A model generated the notes under the pieces. That model saw nothing but the letters and a program-made list of their open reading frames with translations. It did not search any database and was not told where the DNA came from. From contig JAFDIG010000022.1 in assembly GCA_019308145.1 (NCBI GenBank), positions 1 through 14,227 of the forward strand: a stretch of 14,227 nt of DNA, in the 5' to 3' direction. Each line of letters starts with the position of its first letter. Within the stretch, counting starts at the first letter, position 1. Both the position numbers and the translations under genes were made by a program. This document shows positions 1 through 6,181 of the stretch, in pieces. The stretch comes from Deltaproteobacteria bacterium (GTDB taxonomy: Bacteria; Desulfobacterota; JAFDIG01).

Positions 1-1
1 C

Positions 2-592
2 CATTTAAGAACAATGGAAGAGATTCGGGAAAAATTTGAACTTTCTGAAGTGATTTTTGTCCCGACTAATATTCCACCACATAAAAAAGATAGAAAGGTG
101 CTTTCTCCATCTCATAGATTGAATATGCTTAAACTCGCTATTGAAACAAATCCATTTTTTTCAGTAAATGATTACGAGATAAAAAAAGGTGGTTATTCAT
201 ACTCTATTAACACCTTAAGATATTTTGCTAAAGATGGGAAGAAAAAGCTTTTCTTTGTGCTTGGTATGGATAGCTTCATGAGTATTGAGACATGGAAGGA
301 TTATAATTTACTTTTTTCCCTCTCAAATTTCATTGTCCTAACCAGACCAGGTTACCCAGATCAGCTTACACCAGATAACTTCCCTTACTCTTTAAAAGAA
401 TATTTTGAATATAATCCAGAAAAAAAAGAGTTTATTCATATTTCTGGGAATATGGTAATCTTTTTTAGGGCAACTTTATTAGATATTTCCTCAAGTGCTA
501 TTCGTGATATGATAAAAAATGGTAAATCGGTTAGATACCTTATGCCTAAATCTGTAGAAGATTATATAATGAAATATAATATATATAAATAA
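2..592 (+). CDS. nadD: Nicotinate-nucleotide adenylyltransferase NadD, 5' end outside window
   Basis: This enzyme transfers AMP from ATP to nicotinate mononucleotide to make deamido-NAD, a cytoplasmic step of NAD synthesis. The reading frame is open to the left edge: before the first internal Met (base 14) it reads H-L-R-T, which fits the family sequence just after the GTFDPxHxGH nucleotide-binding motif. The visible histidine would be the last one of that motif. Roughly 20 N-terminal residues are therefore missing. Family hallmarks that remain are FVPTNIPPHK near the start, the LGMDSF segment, and the C-terminal ISSSAIR motif that contacts ATP, followed by the usual ending VxDYI. The Met at base 14 is not the real start. 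The gene is followed by rsfS, a very common bacterial pairing, but a likely promoter separates the two here. Confidence 0.95.
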   Translation, partial: HLRTMEEIREKFELSEVIFVPTNIPPHKKDRKVLSPSHRLNMLKLAIETNPFFSVNDYEIKKGGYSYSINTLRYFAKDGKKKLFFVLGMDSFMSIETWKDYNLLFSLSNFIVLTRPGYPDQLTPDNFPYSLKEYFEYNPEKKEFIHISGNMVIFFRATLLDISSSAIRDMIKNGKSVRYLMPKSVEDYIMKYNIYK

Positions 593-606
593 GAAATAAA
601 AAATTT

Positions 607-634
607 TTGCTTTTTCTTTTAGAATTGTTATAAT
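607..634 (+). promoter_or_regulatory. Probable sigma-70 promoter for rsfS
   Basis: TTGCTT at 607-612 and a perfect TATAAT at 629-634 are separated by 16 bases. Transcription would begin near 641, leaving a leader of about 45 nt. The leader opens with the 14-bp perfect palindrome AAACTTTAAAGTTT (643-656), followed by more T residues to 659. The AT-rich background lowers certainty. Confidence 0.5.
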
Positions 635-642
635 AAATATAG

Positions 643-659
643 AAACTTTAAAGTTTTTT
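643..659 (+). repeat. Perfect palindrome AAACTTTAAAGTTT plus T-run in the rsfS leader
   Basis: The 14-bp self-complementary sequence at 643-656 runs into a T6 tract ending at 659. It lies just after the predicted start of transcription. As RNA it can form only a 5-bp A/U-rich stem around UUAA, so it is a poor terminator for nadD. It could equally be a protein-binding operator or a chance AT-rich palindrome. Confidence 0.4.
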
Positions 660-686
660 GTAAATTAGAATGATAAAAGGAGGTAA

Positions 687-1094
687 ATGAAAAAAGATAT
701 TAAAAAATTTCTTAATCCAAAAGAAAAATCTTTAGAATGTATTAAAGCAGCTCTTGATAAAAAAGCCTTCGATATTGTTTTATTAGATGTAAAAAAATTG
801 GTCGATTATACAGAGTATTTTCTTATTGTGAGCGGTCGATCTGATAGACAGGTAAAAGCGATTGGTGAATCTATTATAGAAACAATGAAAAAGAAGAATG
901 AGAAACCTCTCGGAGTTGAAGGTATGTCTGAAGGAAGATGGGTGCTAATAGATCTTGATGAGGTGATAGTCCATATCTTCTTTTATCCGATACGTGAGTT
1001 TTATGATCTTGAAAATCTATGGATTGAGGCCCCAAAAATTGATCTCTCTGGAATTGAAGTAAAAACAGAGAAAAAGAGGCAGCCAGGAATCTAA
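687..1094 (+). CDS. rsfS: Ribosome silencing factor RsfS
   Basis: RsfS (DUF143 / Iojap family) binds ribosomal protein L14 (uL14) on the large subunit and blocks subunit joining, damping translation in poor growth conditions. The 135-residue product has the family core: D-Y-F-L-I-V-type strand (EYFLIVSG), SGRSDRQVKAI, then GVEGMSEGRWVLIDLDEVIVH and the FY-x-LE-x-LW ending. The start is supported by an AAAGGAGG ribosome-binding site at 676-683. About 20 residues after the conserved domain are charged and probably disordered. The position directly after nadD is the standard bacterial context. Confidence 0.95.
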   Translation: MKKDIKKFLNPKEKSLECIKAALDKKAFDIVLLDVKKLVDYTEYFLIVSGRSDRQVKAIGESIIETMKKKNEKPLGVEGMSEGRWVLIDLDEVIVHIFFYPIREFYDLENLWIEAPKIDLSGIEVKTEKKRQPGI

Positions 1095-1247
1095 TATATG
1101 AATTTTAAAATTAAGAAATTGTGAAGGCAAAAATATATATACTTTTTTATAAAAAATAATTAGGCAAACAAAGGCAACCTAAACTTGTATTATATACCAT
1201 AATCAAATTAAAATTTTTAATCTCTCAAGAGAGGGGTTATTTTTAAT
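1095..1247. other. Intergenic gap between rsfS and dksA-like gene
   Basis: This 153-bp AT-rich gap contains three copies of AGGCAA (1125-1130, 1162-1167, 1172-1177), the latter two one helical turn apart, a possible -10 box TATTAT (1188-1193) without a clear -35 partner, and the short inverted repeat CTCTC-AA-GAGAG (1222-1233) that overlaps the ribosome-binding site of the next gene and could partly occlude it. No gene is seen. Confidence 0.4.
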
Positions 1248-1607
1248 ATGGGAAAAAATAAGATTTTAAAATTTAAGCAAATGCTTATTGAGAAAAGAAA
1301 TCGAATATTAAATCATGTCACAAATATTGCTATAGATTCAAAAGAGATTGGAAAAAATGGAACACAAGATATTGGTGATGAAGCGTCTAATATATATAGC
1401 CAAAACCTTTTAATGCAAATAGGAGAAAATGAAATAGCTCTTCTAAAAGAAATAGAAGCTGCTTTAACTCGTATTGAAGAAGGCAGATATGGAGAATGTG
1501 AAGAGTGTGGAGAACCAATACCAGAAAAACGTCTTGAGATAACCCCCTGGGCCAGGCTTTGTGTAAAGTGTCAAAGGGAAAAAGAAGCAAAGATTGCCCG
1601 GAGATAG
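1248..1607 (+). CDS. dksA: DksA/TraR family C4 zinc-finger transcription regulator
   Basis: DksA-family proteins enter the secondary channel of RNA polymerase and, often with ppGpp, change initiation at stringent-response promoters. The 119-residue protein has a coiled-coil N-terminal half and a C4 zinc site (Cys84, Cys87, Cys105, Cys108; C-x2-C-x17-C-x2-C). The turn between helices carries D41-x-x-D44-x-A46, which matches the D-x-x-D-x-A tip motif needed for function in E. coli DksA. That supports a true DksA-like role rather than a mere fold relative. It is shorter than E. coli DksA (151 aa), as in many other phyla. A purine-rich GAGGGG ahead of the ATG serves as ribosome-binding site. The next gene follows after 21 bp and is probably co-transcribed. 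Confidence 0.88.
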   Translation: MGKNKILKFKQMLIEKRNRILNHVTNIAIDSKEIGKNGTQDIGDEASNIYSQNLLMQIGENEIALLKEIEAALTRIEEGRYGECEECGEPIPEKRLEITPWARLCVKCQREKEAKIARR

Positions 1608-1628
1608 GAAAAAAATGAGGAGATAAGC

Positions 1629-2987
1629 ATGTTTTTTAGGACTTTCTTTTTGTTAGTAATATTCTTCTTTTCTCTTTTTATTTATTTTACTAACTTAAAT
1701 CCAGAGAATATTAACTTTTACTATTTTAAGGGAAAAGCAATAACATCTTCCCCTGCTGTATTGATTATCTCAGCACTTTTTGTAGGGGGATTTGTAGTAT
1801 TTATATTTAATATATTTCGCGATATTAAACGTTCCTATAAAAGGTTTATCTTAAAAAGGGAACAAAAAAAGGAGGCAATCCTTTTAAAAGAGCTTTCAGA
1901 AGGAGAGGAAAAGTTTTTTAAAGGAAAACTGGATGAGGCAGCCAAGCATTTTAAAAAATTTATATCTAAAAGAAGCAATTATTATAAACCATATCTTCTT
2001 TTAGCAGAAATTTATAAAAGAAAAAATAAGATTGATCTTGCCATAGAAGTGCTTGAAAATGGTAAAAGTAAAGGGATAAAAGGAATTGAAATATTAATGC
2101 CATTAGCAGAACTTTATACCTTAAATGGCAATTTGGAAACAGCAAAAGAAAATTTTAAAGAGCTTTTAGAAATGGAGCCTAATAATAAAAAAGCTTTATT
2201 TTCTCTTATAGATATACTGAAAAAGGAAAAAGCTTGGGAAGAAGGTATAGAGATCTTTAAAGAGATGAAAAAATCAAACAAGCTTTATAAAGATCAAAAT
2301 ATAATGAAACAATTTTTGGGCTTTAGATATGAATTTGTAAAAGATAAAACAAAAATTAATAATAATAAAACAAAAGAGGAACTAATAAAAGAGCTAAAAG
2401 ATATTATAAAGGAAGATAAAAAATTTGTTCCTGCTTATGTACTCTTAGGAGATATATATAAAGATTTAGAGAAGACAGCAGAAAGTGGGAGAATATGGGG
2501 TAAAGGATTTACTCAAACTCAAGAACCATTTTTCCTTAAAAAAATGGAGGATATGTATCTTTCTCTTAACGATCCCGATCTTATCCTTAAAATATATAGG
2601 AGGGCTATTGTAAATTATCCAGAACAAAAGGCAATACCAGTCTATTATGCAAATCTATGTCTAAGACTTGAAATGTTAGATGAAGGGATGAAACAGCTTA
2701 ATGATATAGAAAGCATATGGGATGAAAACCCCTTCTTTCACTTTTTAAAAGGTGAATTTCTTTCACATCGGGGTGATTTTAAAGACGCGTGCATGGAATT
2801 TAAAAAAGTTATAAAATCATACGGTGTTGATGATTTTACATATAAATGTACAAACTGTAATGAAGTATCTTTGGGCTGGTCACCTTACTGCGATAAATGT
2901 AAACAATGGAATGTTTTTGTCATAAAACAAGATGAGTTTAAAGAAAAGCCGAAAGAAGAAATCAGGCAAACTCAACTTTTCCTTTAA
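1629..2987 (+). CDS. lapB: LapA-LapB fusion: membrane-anchored TPR protein with zinc ribbon
   Basis: In E. coli LapB (YciM) is an inner-membrane TPR protein that, with FtsH, controls LpxC and hence lipopolysaccharide synthesis; LapA is a small neighbouring membrane protein. This 452-residue product combines both. Two membrane segments (about residues 4-22 and 43-66) with a short N-P-containing linker resemble the LapA domain (DUF1049) and are followed by a basic stretch. Helical TPR-like repeats fill roughly residues 85-400. The C-terminal ribbon has Cys407, Cys410, Cys421 and Cys424 (C-x2-C-x10-C-x2-C), the spacing of the LapB rubredoxin-like ribbon. The start has a GAGGAGA ribosome-binding site at 1615-1621. 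The gene ends tail to tail with the DUF3786 gene. The LPS role is inferred from family; no LPS gene is nearby. Confidence 0.82.
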   Translation: MFFRTFFLLVIFFFSLFIYFTNLNPENINFYYFKGKAITSSPAVLIISALFVGGFVVFIFNIFRDIKRSYKRFILKREQKKEAILLKELSEGEEKFFKGKLDEAAKHFKKFISKRSNYYKPYLLLAEIYKRKNKIDLAIEVLENGKSKGIKGIEILMPLAELYTLNGNLETAKENFKELLEMEPNNKKALFSLIDILKKEKAWEEGIEIFKEMKKSNKLYKDQNIMKQFLGFRYEFVKDKTKINNNKTKEELIKELKDIIKEDKKFVPAYVLLGDIYKDLEKTAESGRIWGKGFTQTQEPFFLKKMEDMYLSLNDPDLILKIYRRAIVNYPEQKAIPVYYANLCLRLEMLDEGMKQLNDIESIWDENPFFHFLKGEFLSHRGDFKDACMEFKKVIKSYGVDDFTYKCTNCNEVSLGWSPYCDKCKQWNVFVIKQDEFKEKPKEEIRQTQLFL

Positions 2988-3586
2988 TTCATCTTCTTTT
3001 CTGTTAATTTGTCAGCTAATATCATAGCAAGCACTGCTAATGATTCAGCATCAAGATATCTTATAGCAGAGGTATCAAAAAGTATCTTTGCTTCAGCTGA
3101 AAAATCCTCAACTGCTTTCCAAAGAAGAAGTAAAATAGGAATTTTAGGCAATCCCCAAAAGAGAAAAGCATAATCACTATTTCCCTCTTTTTTCCAGTTT
3201 ATACCTCCTAAAAATTTTGCCTTCCTTATTAATAAATCAGGATATTGAGAAAAATAATCTTTAATCTTTTCCTCTACATTAACCTTAAAATTTGCTCTAA
3301 ATGGGAAGGTTTCAGAAAAATCATTAAACCCTTTCCATTTAAACGCTATTTCTTCATCTCCCTTGTTTAAAATATAATAACACAAAAGAATTCTCTCCCA
3401 AACAGGAGGTAACTTCCCTTTATGGTCAAAAATCCCTCTCCTTTTTATCCTATAATTATTATTTAAAAGGGTTAGTATCAATTCATTAGATACAACCTTT
3501 CCCCCAAGTGAAATTACAAGCTCCTTTAAATGCAATTTTTTTACTTTTCCCATCAATTTTTGATAGACTAATTCATAATTATCCAT
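2984..3586 (-). CDS. DUF3786 protein of unknown function
   Basis: This 200-residue cytoplasmic protein has no signal peptide or membrane segment. The region from about residue 55 on matches my recollection of the DUF3786 family: W-E-R-I-L-L-C-Y-Y, a W-x-x-F-x-x-F-segment, F-x-x-x-A-x-x-L-G-G, the LPKIPILLLLW strand, and the ending LFDTSAIRYLDAESLAVLA. The family has no assigned function; it is often found in anaerobes and next to corrinoid or metal genes, but nothing of that kind is visible here. It is the last gene of the rplS-rnhB-yraN operon, with only 2 bp between the yraN stop and its ATG and a TTTGAGG ribosome-binding site overlapping the yraN end. Its stop codon overlaps that of the convergent lapB-like gene. 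Confidence 0.7.
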   Translation of the reverse strand: MDNYELVYQKLMGKVKKLHLKELVISLGGKVVSNELILTLLNNNYRIKRRGIFDHKGKLPPVWERILLCYYILNKGDEEIAFKWKGFNDFSETFPFRANFKVNVEEKIKDYFSQYPDLLIRKAKFLGGINWKKEGNSDYAFLFWGLPKIPILLLLWKAVEDFSAEAKILFDTSAIRYLDAESLAVLAMILADKLTEKKMN

Positions 3587-3588
3587 GA

Positions 3589-3951
3589 TTATGCCTCAAA
3601 GGCATTCTTTATCAGATTTATATCAATATTAGAGGAGGTTATAAAAATAGAGACCACATCAAAGCGGGATTGAACTTCTGTGATCCTCTTTTTGATAAGA
3701 TAACTTTGAGCAACCCTGATTATTTGTTGTTGCTTAAAAAAATCTACCCCATCTAACGGTAAACCAAAATTAACACTTCGCCTTGTTTTTACCTCAATAA
3801 AACATAATGTTCCTTTATCTAAAGCTATAATATCTATCTCACCCTCAGAGGATCTAAAATTTCTTTCAATAATCCTGTATCCATGTTTTTTTAAAAACTC
3901 AACCGCTATATCCTCACCCTTATTTCCTATCTTCTTTTTTGTTAGCTTCAC
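3589..3951 (-). CDS. yraN: YraN / UPF0102 endonuclease-fold protein
   Basis: UPF0102 proteins have a restriction-endonuclease-like fold related to Holliday-junction resolvases; their cellular role is uncertain. The 120-residue protein shows the full set of nuclease residues: G-x-x-G-E-D-x-A near residues 9-16, GEID (Asp40), and FIEVKTR (Glu53, Lys55), the PD-(D/E)xK-like centre. Translation appears to begin at a GTG inside the end of rnhB: the frames overlap by 32 bp, no clear ribosome-binding site is visible, and translational coupling is likely. The rnhB-yraN adjacency is widespread in bacteria and supports the identification. Confidence 0.88.
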   Translation of the reverse strand: MKLTKKKIGNKGEDIAVEFLKKHGYRIIERNFRSSEGEIDIIALDKGTLCFIEVKTRRSVNFGLPLDGVDFFKQQQIIRVAQSYLIKKRITEVQSRFDVVSIFITSSNIDINLIKNAFEA

Positions 3952-4555
3952 TTAAAACACCACGAAAACTCTTTCTATGAATAGGGGATGGACCATATTT
4001 TTCTATTGCTTTTTTATGTTCAACAGTAGGATATCCTTTATTATGGGAGAAATTATACCACGGATACTCTTTATGATAGTTCTCCATTATTCTATCTCTC
4101 GTAACTTTAGCAATAATGGATGCCGCGCTAATAGATAAAACAGTATTATCTCCCTTTATAATCGCTTGTTGAGGGATAGGGATGGCAATAGTAAACCTTC
4201 CATCAATAAGAAGGTAATCAGGTGGAAAAGATAACGCCTTTACTGCTTGTTCCATAGACTTTAATGATGCCTGAAGAATGTTTAATCTATCAATATCAAA
4301 AGCAGAAACAGATGATACCGCCCAATCTATCGCCTCTTTGGTGATAAGATTATAAAGTTTTTCTCTTTTTTTAGGGGATAATTGTTTTGAATCTTTAACA
4401 CCTGTTATGGGATGATTTATATCTAATATTACAGCAGCAGCAACTACAGGTCCTGCCAATGGCCCACGTCCAGCTTCATCTACTCCTGCTATACGGCAAT
4501 AACCCTGTTGAGCAAGCCTTTTTTCTAAAGAAAAGGAAGGCAAAGGGAATTTCAT
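3920..4555 (-). CDS. rnhB: Ribonuclease HII
   Basis: RNase HII removes single ribonucleotides and RNA from RNA:DNA hybrids during DNA repair and replication. The 211-residue product carries the complete catalytic set: Asp26-Glu27 in DEAGRGPLAG, Asp118 in LLIDGR and Asp136 in IKGDNTVLS, plus the GRG motif (29-31) that reads the ribonucleotide junction and the conserved Tyr175. The length is typical. It lies 11 bp downstream of rplS, the usual order. The ATG at 4555 has no strong Shine-Dalgarno sequence, so it may depend on coupling with rplS. Confidence 0.96.
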   Translation of the reverse strand: MKFPLPSFSLEKRLAQQGYCRIAGVDEAGRGPLAGPVVAAAVILDINHPITGVKDSKQLSPKKREKLYNLITKEAIDWAVSSVSAFDIDRLNILQASLKSMEQAVKALSFPPDYLLIDGRFTIAIPIPQQAIIKGDNTVLSISAASIIAKVTRDRIMENYHKEYPWYNFSHNKGYPTVEHKKAIEKYGPSPIHRKSFRGVLSEANKKEDRK

Positions 4556-4566
4556 TTTAAATTCTG

Positions 4567-4908
4567 TTATCTTTTTTCTCTAATCCTTGCGGCTTTTCCT
4601 CTTAGCTTCCTTAAGTAGTATAACTTTGCTCTTCTAACACGACCTCTTGAGATAACCTCTATTTTTTCTATTCTGGGAGAATAAGTAGGGAAAATACGCT
4701 CAACACCTATACCATAAGATACCTTTCTAACAGTAAAAGTAGAACGAACCCTTCCTTTCCTTTTCCTGATAACAACACCTTCAAAAACCTGAATCCTCTC
4801 TTTTTCTCCTTCTACAATCCTAAAATGGACCCTCACTGTATCACCTGGTGAAAATTCAGGCAGATCTAAACGCATCTGTTCTTTTTCAATTTGTTCAAGT
4901 ATATTCAT
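4567..4908 (-). CDS. rplS: 50S ribosomal protein L19
   Basis: L19 (bL19) is a large-subunit protein at the interface with the small subunit. The product has the family sequence throughout: FSPGDTVRVHFRIVEGEKER, FEGVVIRKR, TFTVRKVSYGIGVERIFP, the P-R-I-E-K-I-E-V strand, and the ending RRAKLYYLRKLRGKAARI. I chose the ATG at 4908 (113 aa, N-terminus MNILEQIEKEQ). The frame can be extended to a TTG at 4920, but those codons are themselves the GGAGGAGG ribosome-binding site of the ATG. trmD and rimM, the common upstream partners, are absent; the gene upstream encodes a deoxyhypusine-synthase-like enzyme and a separate promoter is likely. Confidence 0.97.
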   Translation of the reverse strand: MNILEQIEKEQMRLDLPEFSPGDTVRVHFRIVEGEKERIQVFEGVVIRKRKGRVRSTFTVRKVSYGIGVERIFPTYSPRIEKIEVISRGRVRRAKLYYLRKLRGKAARIREKR

Positions 4909-4958
4909 GACCTCCTCCAAAGGTTTAAAATCTTTTTAAATATAAATATCTTAAATAA

Positions 4959-4987
4959 TTTTTAACATTCTGTATCAAGTATGTCAA
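4959..4987 (-). promoter_or_regulatory. Probable promoter for the rplS-rnhB-yraN-DUF3786 operon
   Basis: On the minus strand a perfect TTGACA (4987-4982) is followed after 17 bases by TAAAAA (4964-4959), a 4/6 match to the -10 box. It lies in the 98-bp gap after the deoxyhypusine-synthase-like gene and about 50 bp before the rplS start. Several other AT-rich hexamers nearby could act as the -10 box. Confidence 0.4.
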
Positions 4988-5006
4988 GGATAGGTAATAA
5001 AAGTTT

Positions 5007-6041
5007 CTACTCAAATGATATTGACTTAAGCTTATCCCTTTCCCATAAAAATTTTCTTTTAGCTCTTTTTTCTATTATTTCCTTTTTTTCAAGAGCTCCC
5101 CGAACTATGAACGGTAAACCAATTGTTACATCGATAGCTACCTGGGCAAAATGCGACCTTTTTTCTATCTTTCCCCAAGATTTTGCCTCATCAAAGGTGC
5201 AACCAGAAAGGCCACCCCATTTTGGGTCATCAGTTGTAAGCTGAATTGCATAACGGTGACCTGAAGGTTCATTAAATAAAACTTCATTAATTGGGCCAAC
5301 CGATTGTATGTAGTTTTTTGGGACTCCACCTCCAATATAAATAGCACCACTTACCTTAGATTTTCTTTTGATTTGAGAAATTTCAATATTATCTTTAATA
5401 TTATCAATAATAACCCGTGGTTTTTTATCTATGTATGGCTTCATAAGCCCTATCCCTACTGAACTATCACATATTGCAGGGACAAAAATAGGCAGACCTT
5501 CTTTATATGCTGCTCTAACAAAAGATTCATCATCATCTAATCTTTCTCCTATTTGCTCAATGAAAGCTCTGGAAGATATAATTTCATCCTTATCCTTAAC
5601 CGCAAGATCACCGATGAAAAATATTGTATCATTAATTTTTTTATCATCCATATAAGTATCATAAACCCTAACAATCTTATGTGCTCTTAAAAGTTCATCA
5701 TCAACATATTCACTTCCCTTATAATGTCTATTCCCCCTTGCCTCATAAATATCATGGAAAACATTAGCACCAGTAGAAACTATAACATCTACAAGTCTGT
5801 TTTTTATCATCTCTGTTATTGTTTTTCTAAGGCCGCCTGGTATTAAAGCCCCAGCTAAACCAATAAATATGAGACAATCAGGATCTGAAAGCATATTTAT
5901 AAAAACATCATATGCTATTCCTAAAGCACGGCTCTGAAAAGATGTGTTGAAAAAAGCATCCAAGATTTCAGAAACAGAACGAGTTTTAGTTGGATCTATT
6001 GGCTTAATATGATTTTTTATAAGATCTTCTTTTGTTAACAT
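5007..6041 (-). CDS. Deoxyhypusine-synthase-like protein (bacterial type)
   Basis: The eukaryotic and archaeal enzyme uses NAD and spermidine to put an aminobutyl group on a lysine of eIF5A. Bacteria lack that target and the role of their homologues is unsettled; polyamine chemistry such as homospermidine formation is one possibility. The 344-residue product is full length. The catalytic-lysine motif is intact: Glu285, Trp289 and Lys291 in DEAKSWGK, corresponding to human E323/W327/K329. GLAGALIPGG, STGANVFHD and GGGVPKNY match NAD-fold segments. By my from-memory alignment, the human spermidine-binding residues D243, H288 and D316 are replaced by Ile, Asn and Leu, which argues for a different acceptor or donor. 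A GTGAGG ribosome-binding site precedes the ATG. The leader carries a terminator-like hairpin. Confidence 0.85.
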   Translation of the reverse strand: MLTKEDLIKNHIKPIDPTKTRSVSEILDAFFNTSFQSRALGIAYDVFINMLSDPDCLIFIGLAGALIPGGLRKTITEMIKNRLVDVIVSTGANVFHDIYEARGNRHYKGSEYVDDELLRAHKIVRVYDTYMDDKKINDTIFFIGDLAVKDKDEIISSRAFIEQIGERLDDDESFVRAAYKEGLPIFVPAICDSSVGIGLMKPYIDKKPRVIIDNIKDNIEISQIKRKSKVSGAIYIGGGVPKNYIQSVGPINEVLFNEPSGHRYAIQLTTDDPKWGGLSGCTFDEAKSWGKIEKRSHFAQVAIDVTIGLPFIVRGALEKKEIIEKRAKRKFLWERDKLKSISFE

Positions 6042-6061
6042 TTTTTAGCCTCACTTTAAAC

Positions 6062-6089
6062 AAAAATAGAGGAGATCGAATGATCTCCT
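6062..6089 (-). terminator. Intrinsic terminator or attenuator 5' of the deoxyhypusine-synthase-like gene
   Basis: In the minus-strand transcript, AGGAGATC pairs with GATCTCCT (8 bp, 6089-6082 with 6077-6070) around an AUUC tetraloop, and is followed by TCTATTTTTG (6069-6060 region). It lies 93 bp after the stop of the protease gene and 28 bp before the start of the next gene. It could end the ccsA-rhomboid-protease transcript, or act as an attenuator if transcription starts upstream of it. Confidence 0.65.
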
Positions 6090-6135
6090 TTGCACTTTTA
6101 AGTAACAATTTAATCTCTTTTTGTCAACAGGCAAA

Positions 6136-6180
6136 ATTAATTAGTTCGCAAAAGAAAAATAAAATGCAAACTAACTAAAC
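6136..6180 (-). repeat. Long imperfect inverted repeat containing CGAACTAATTAAT
   Basis: The minus-strand RNA can pair TTAGTTAGTTTGCA (6178-6165) with TGCGAACTAATTAA (6150-6137): 14 consecutive pairs, two of them G-U, closing a 14-nt U-rich loop. The arm 6148-6136 is the exact motif CRRACTAATTAAT found at two other intergenic sites; the opposite arm (6167-6179, + strand) is an 11/13 match. The repeat begins immediately after the protease stop codon. There is no strong T-run directly after the stem, so it is not a classical terminator. Confidence 0.6.
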
Positions 6181-6181
6181 T

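Noticed and set aside
1161..1190. Possible sigma-54 promoter (GGCAAACAAAGGC)
   Set aside because: The GG and GC elements are 9 rather than 10 bases apart and the TTGCA part is missing.
1387..1590. Minus-strand open frame opposite the dksA-like gene
   Set aside because: It mirrors a strongly conserved coding region on the other strand, has no ribosome-binding site or recognisable domain, and its Cys/Leu-rich composition is what the complementary strand would give.
4909..4920. Extended rplS start at a TTG
   Set aside because: The extra codons are the Shine-Dalgarno sequence of the ATG at 4908, and L19 proteins do not need the extension.
4981..5655. Plus-strand open frames inside the deoxyhypusine-synthase-like gene
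   Set aside because: They are antisense to a full-length conserved enzyme and show no family motif.
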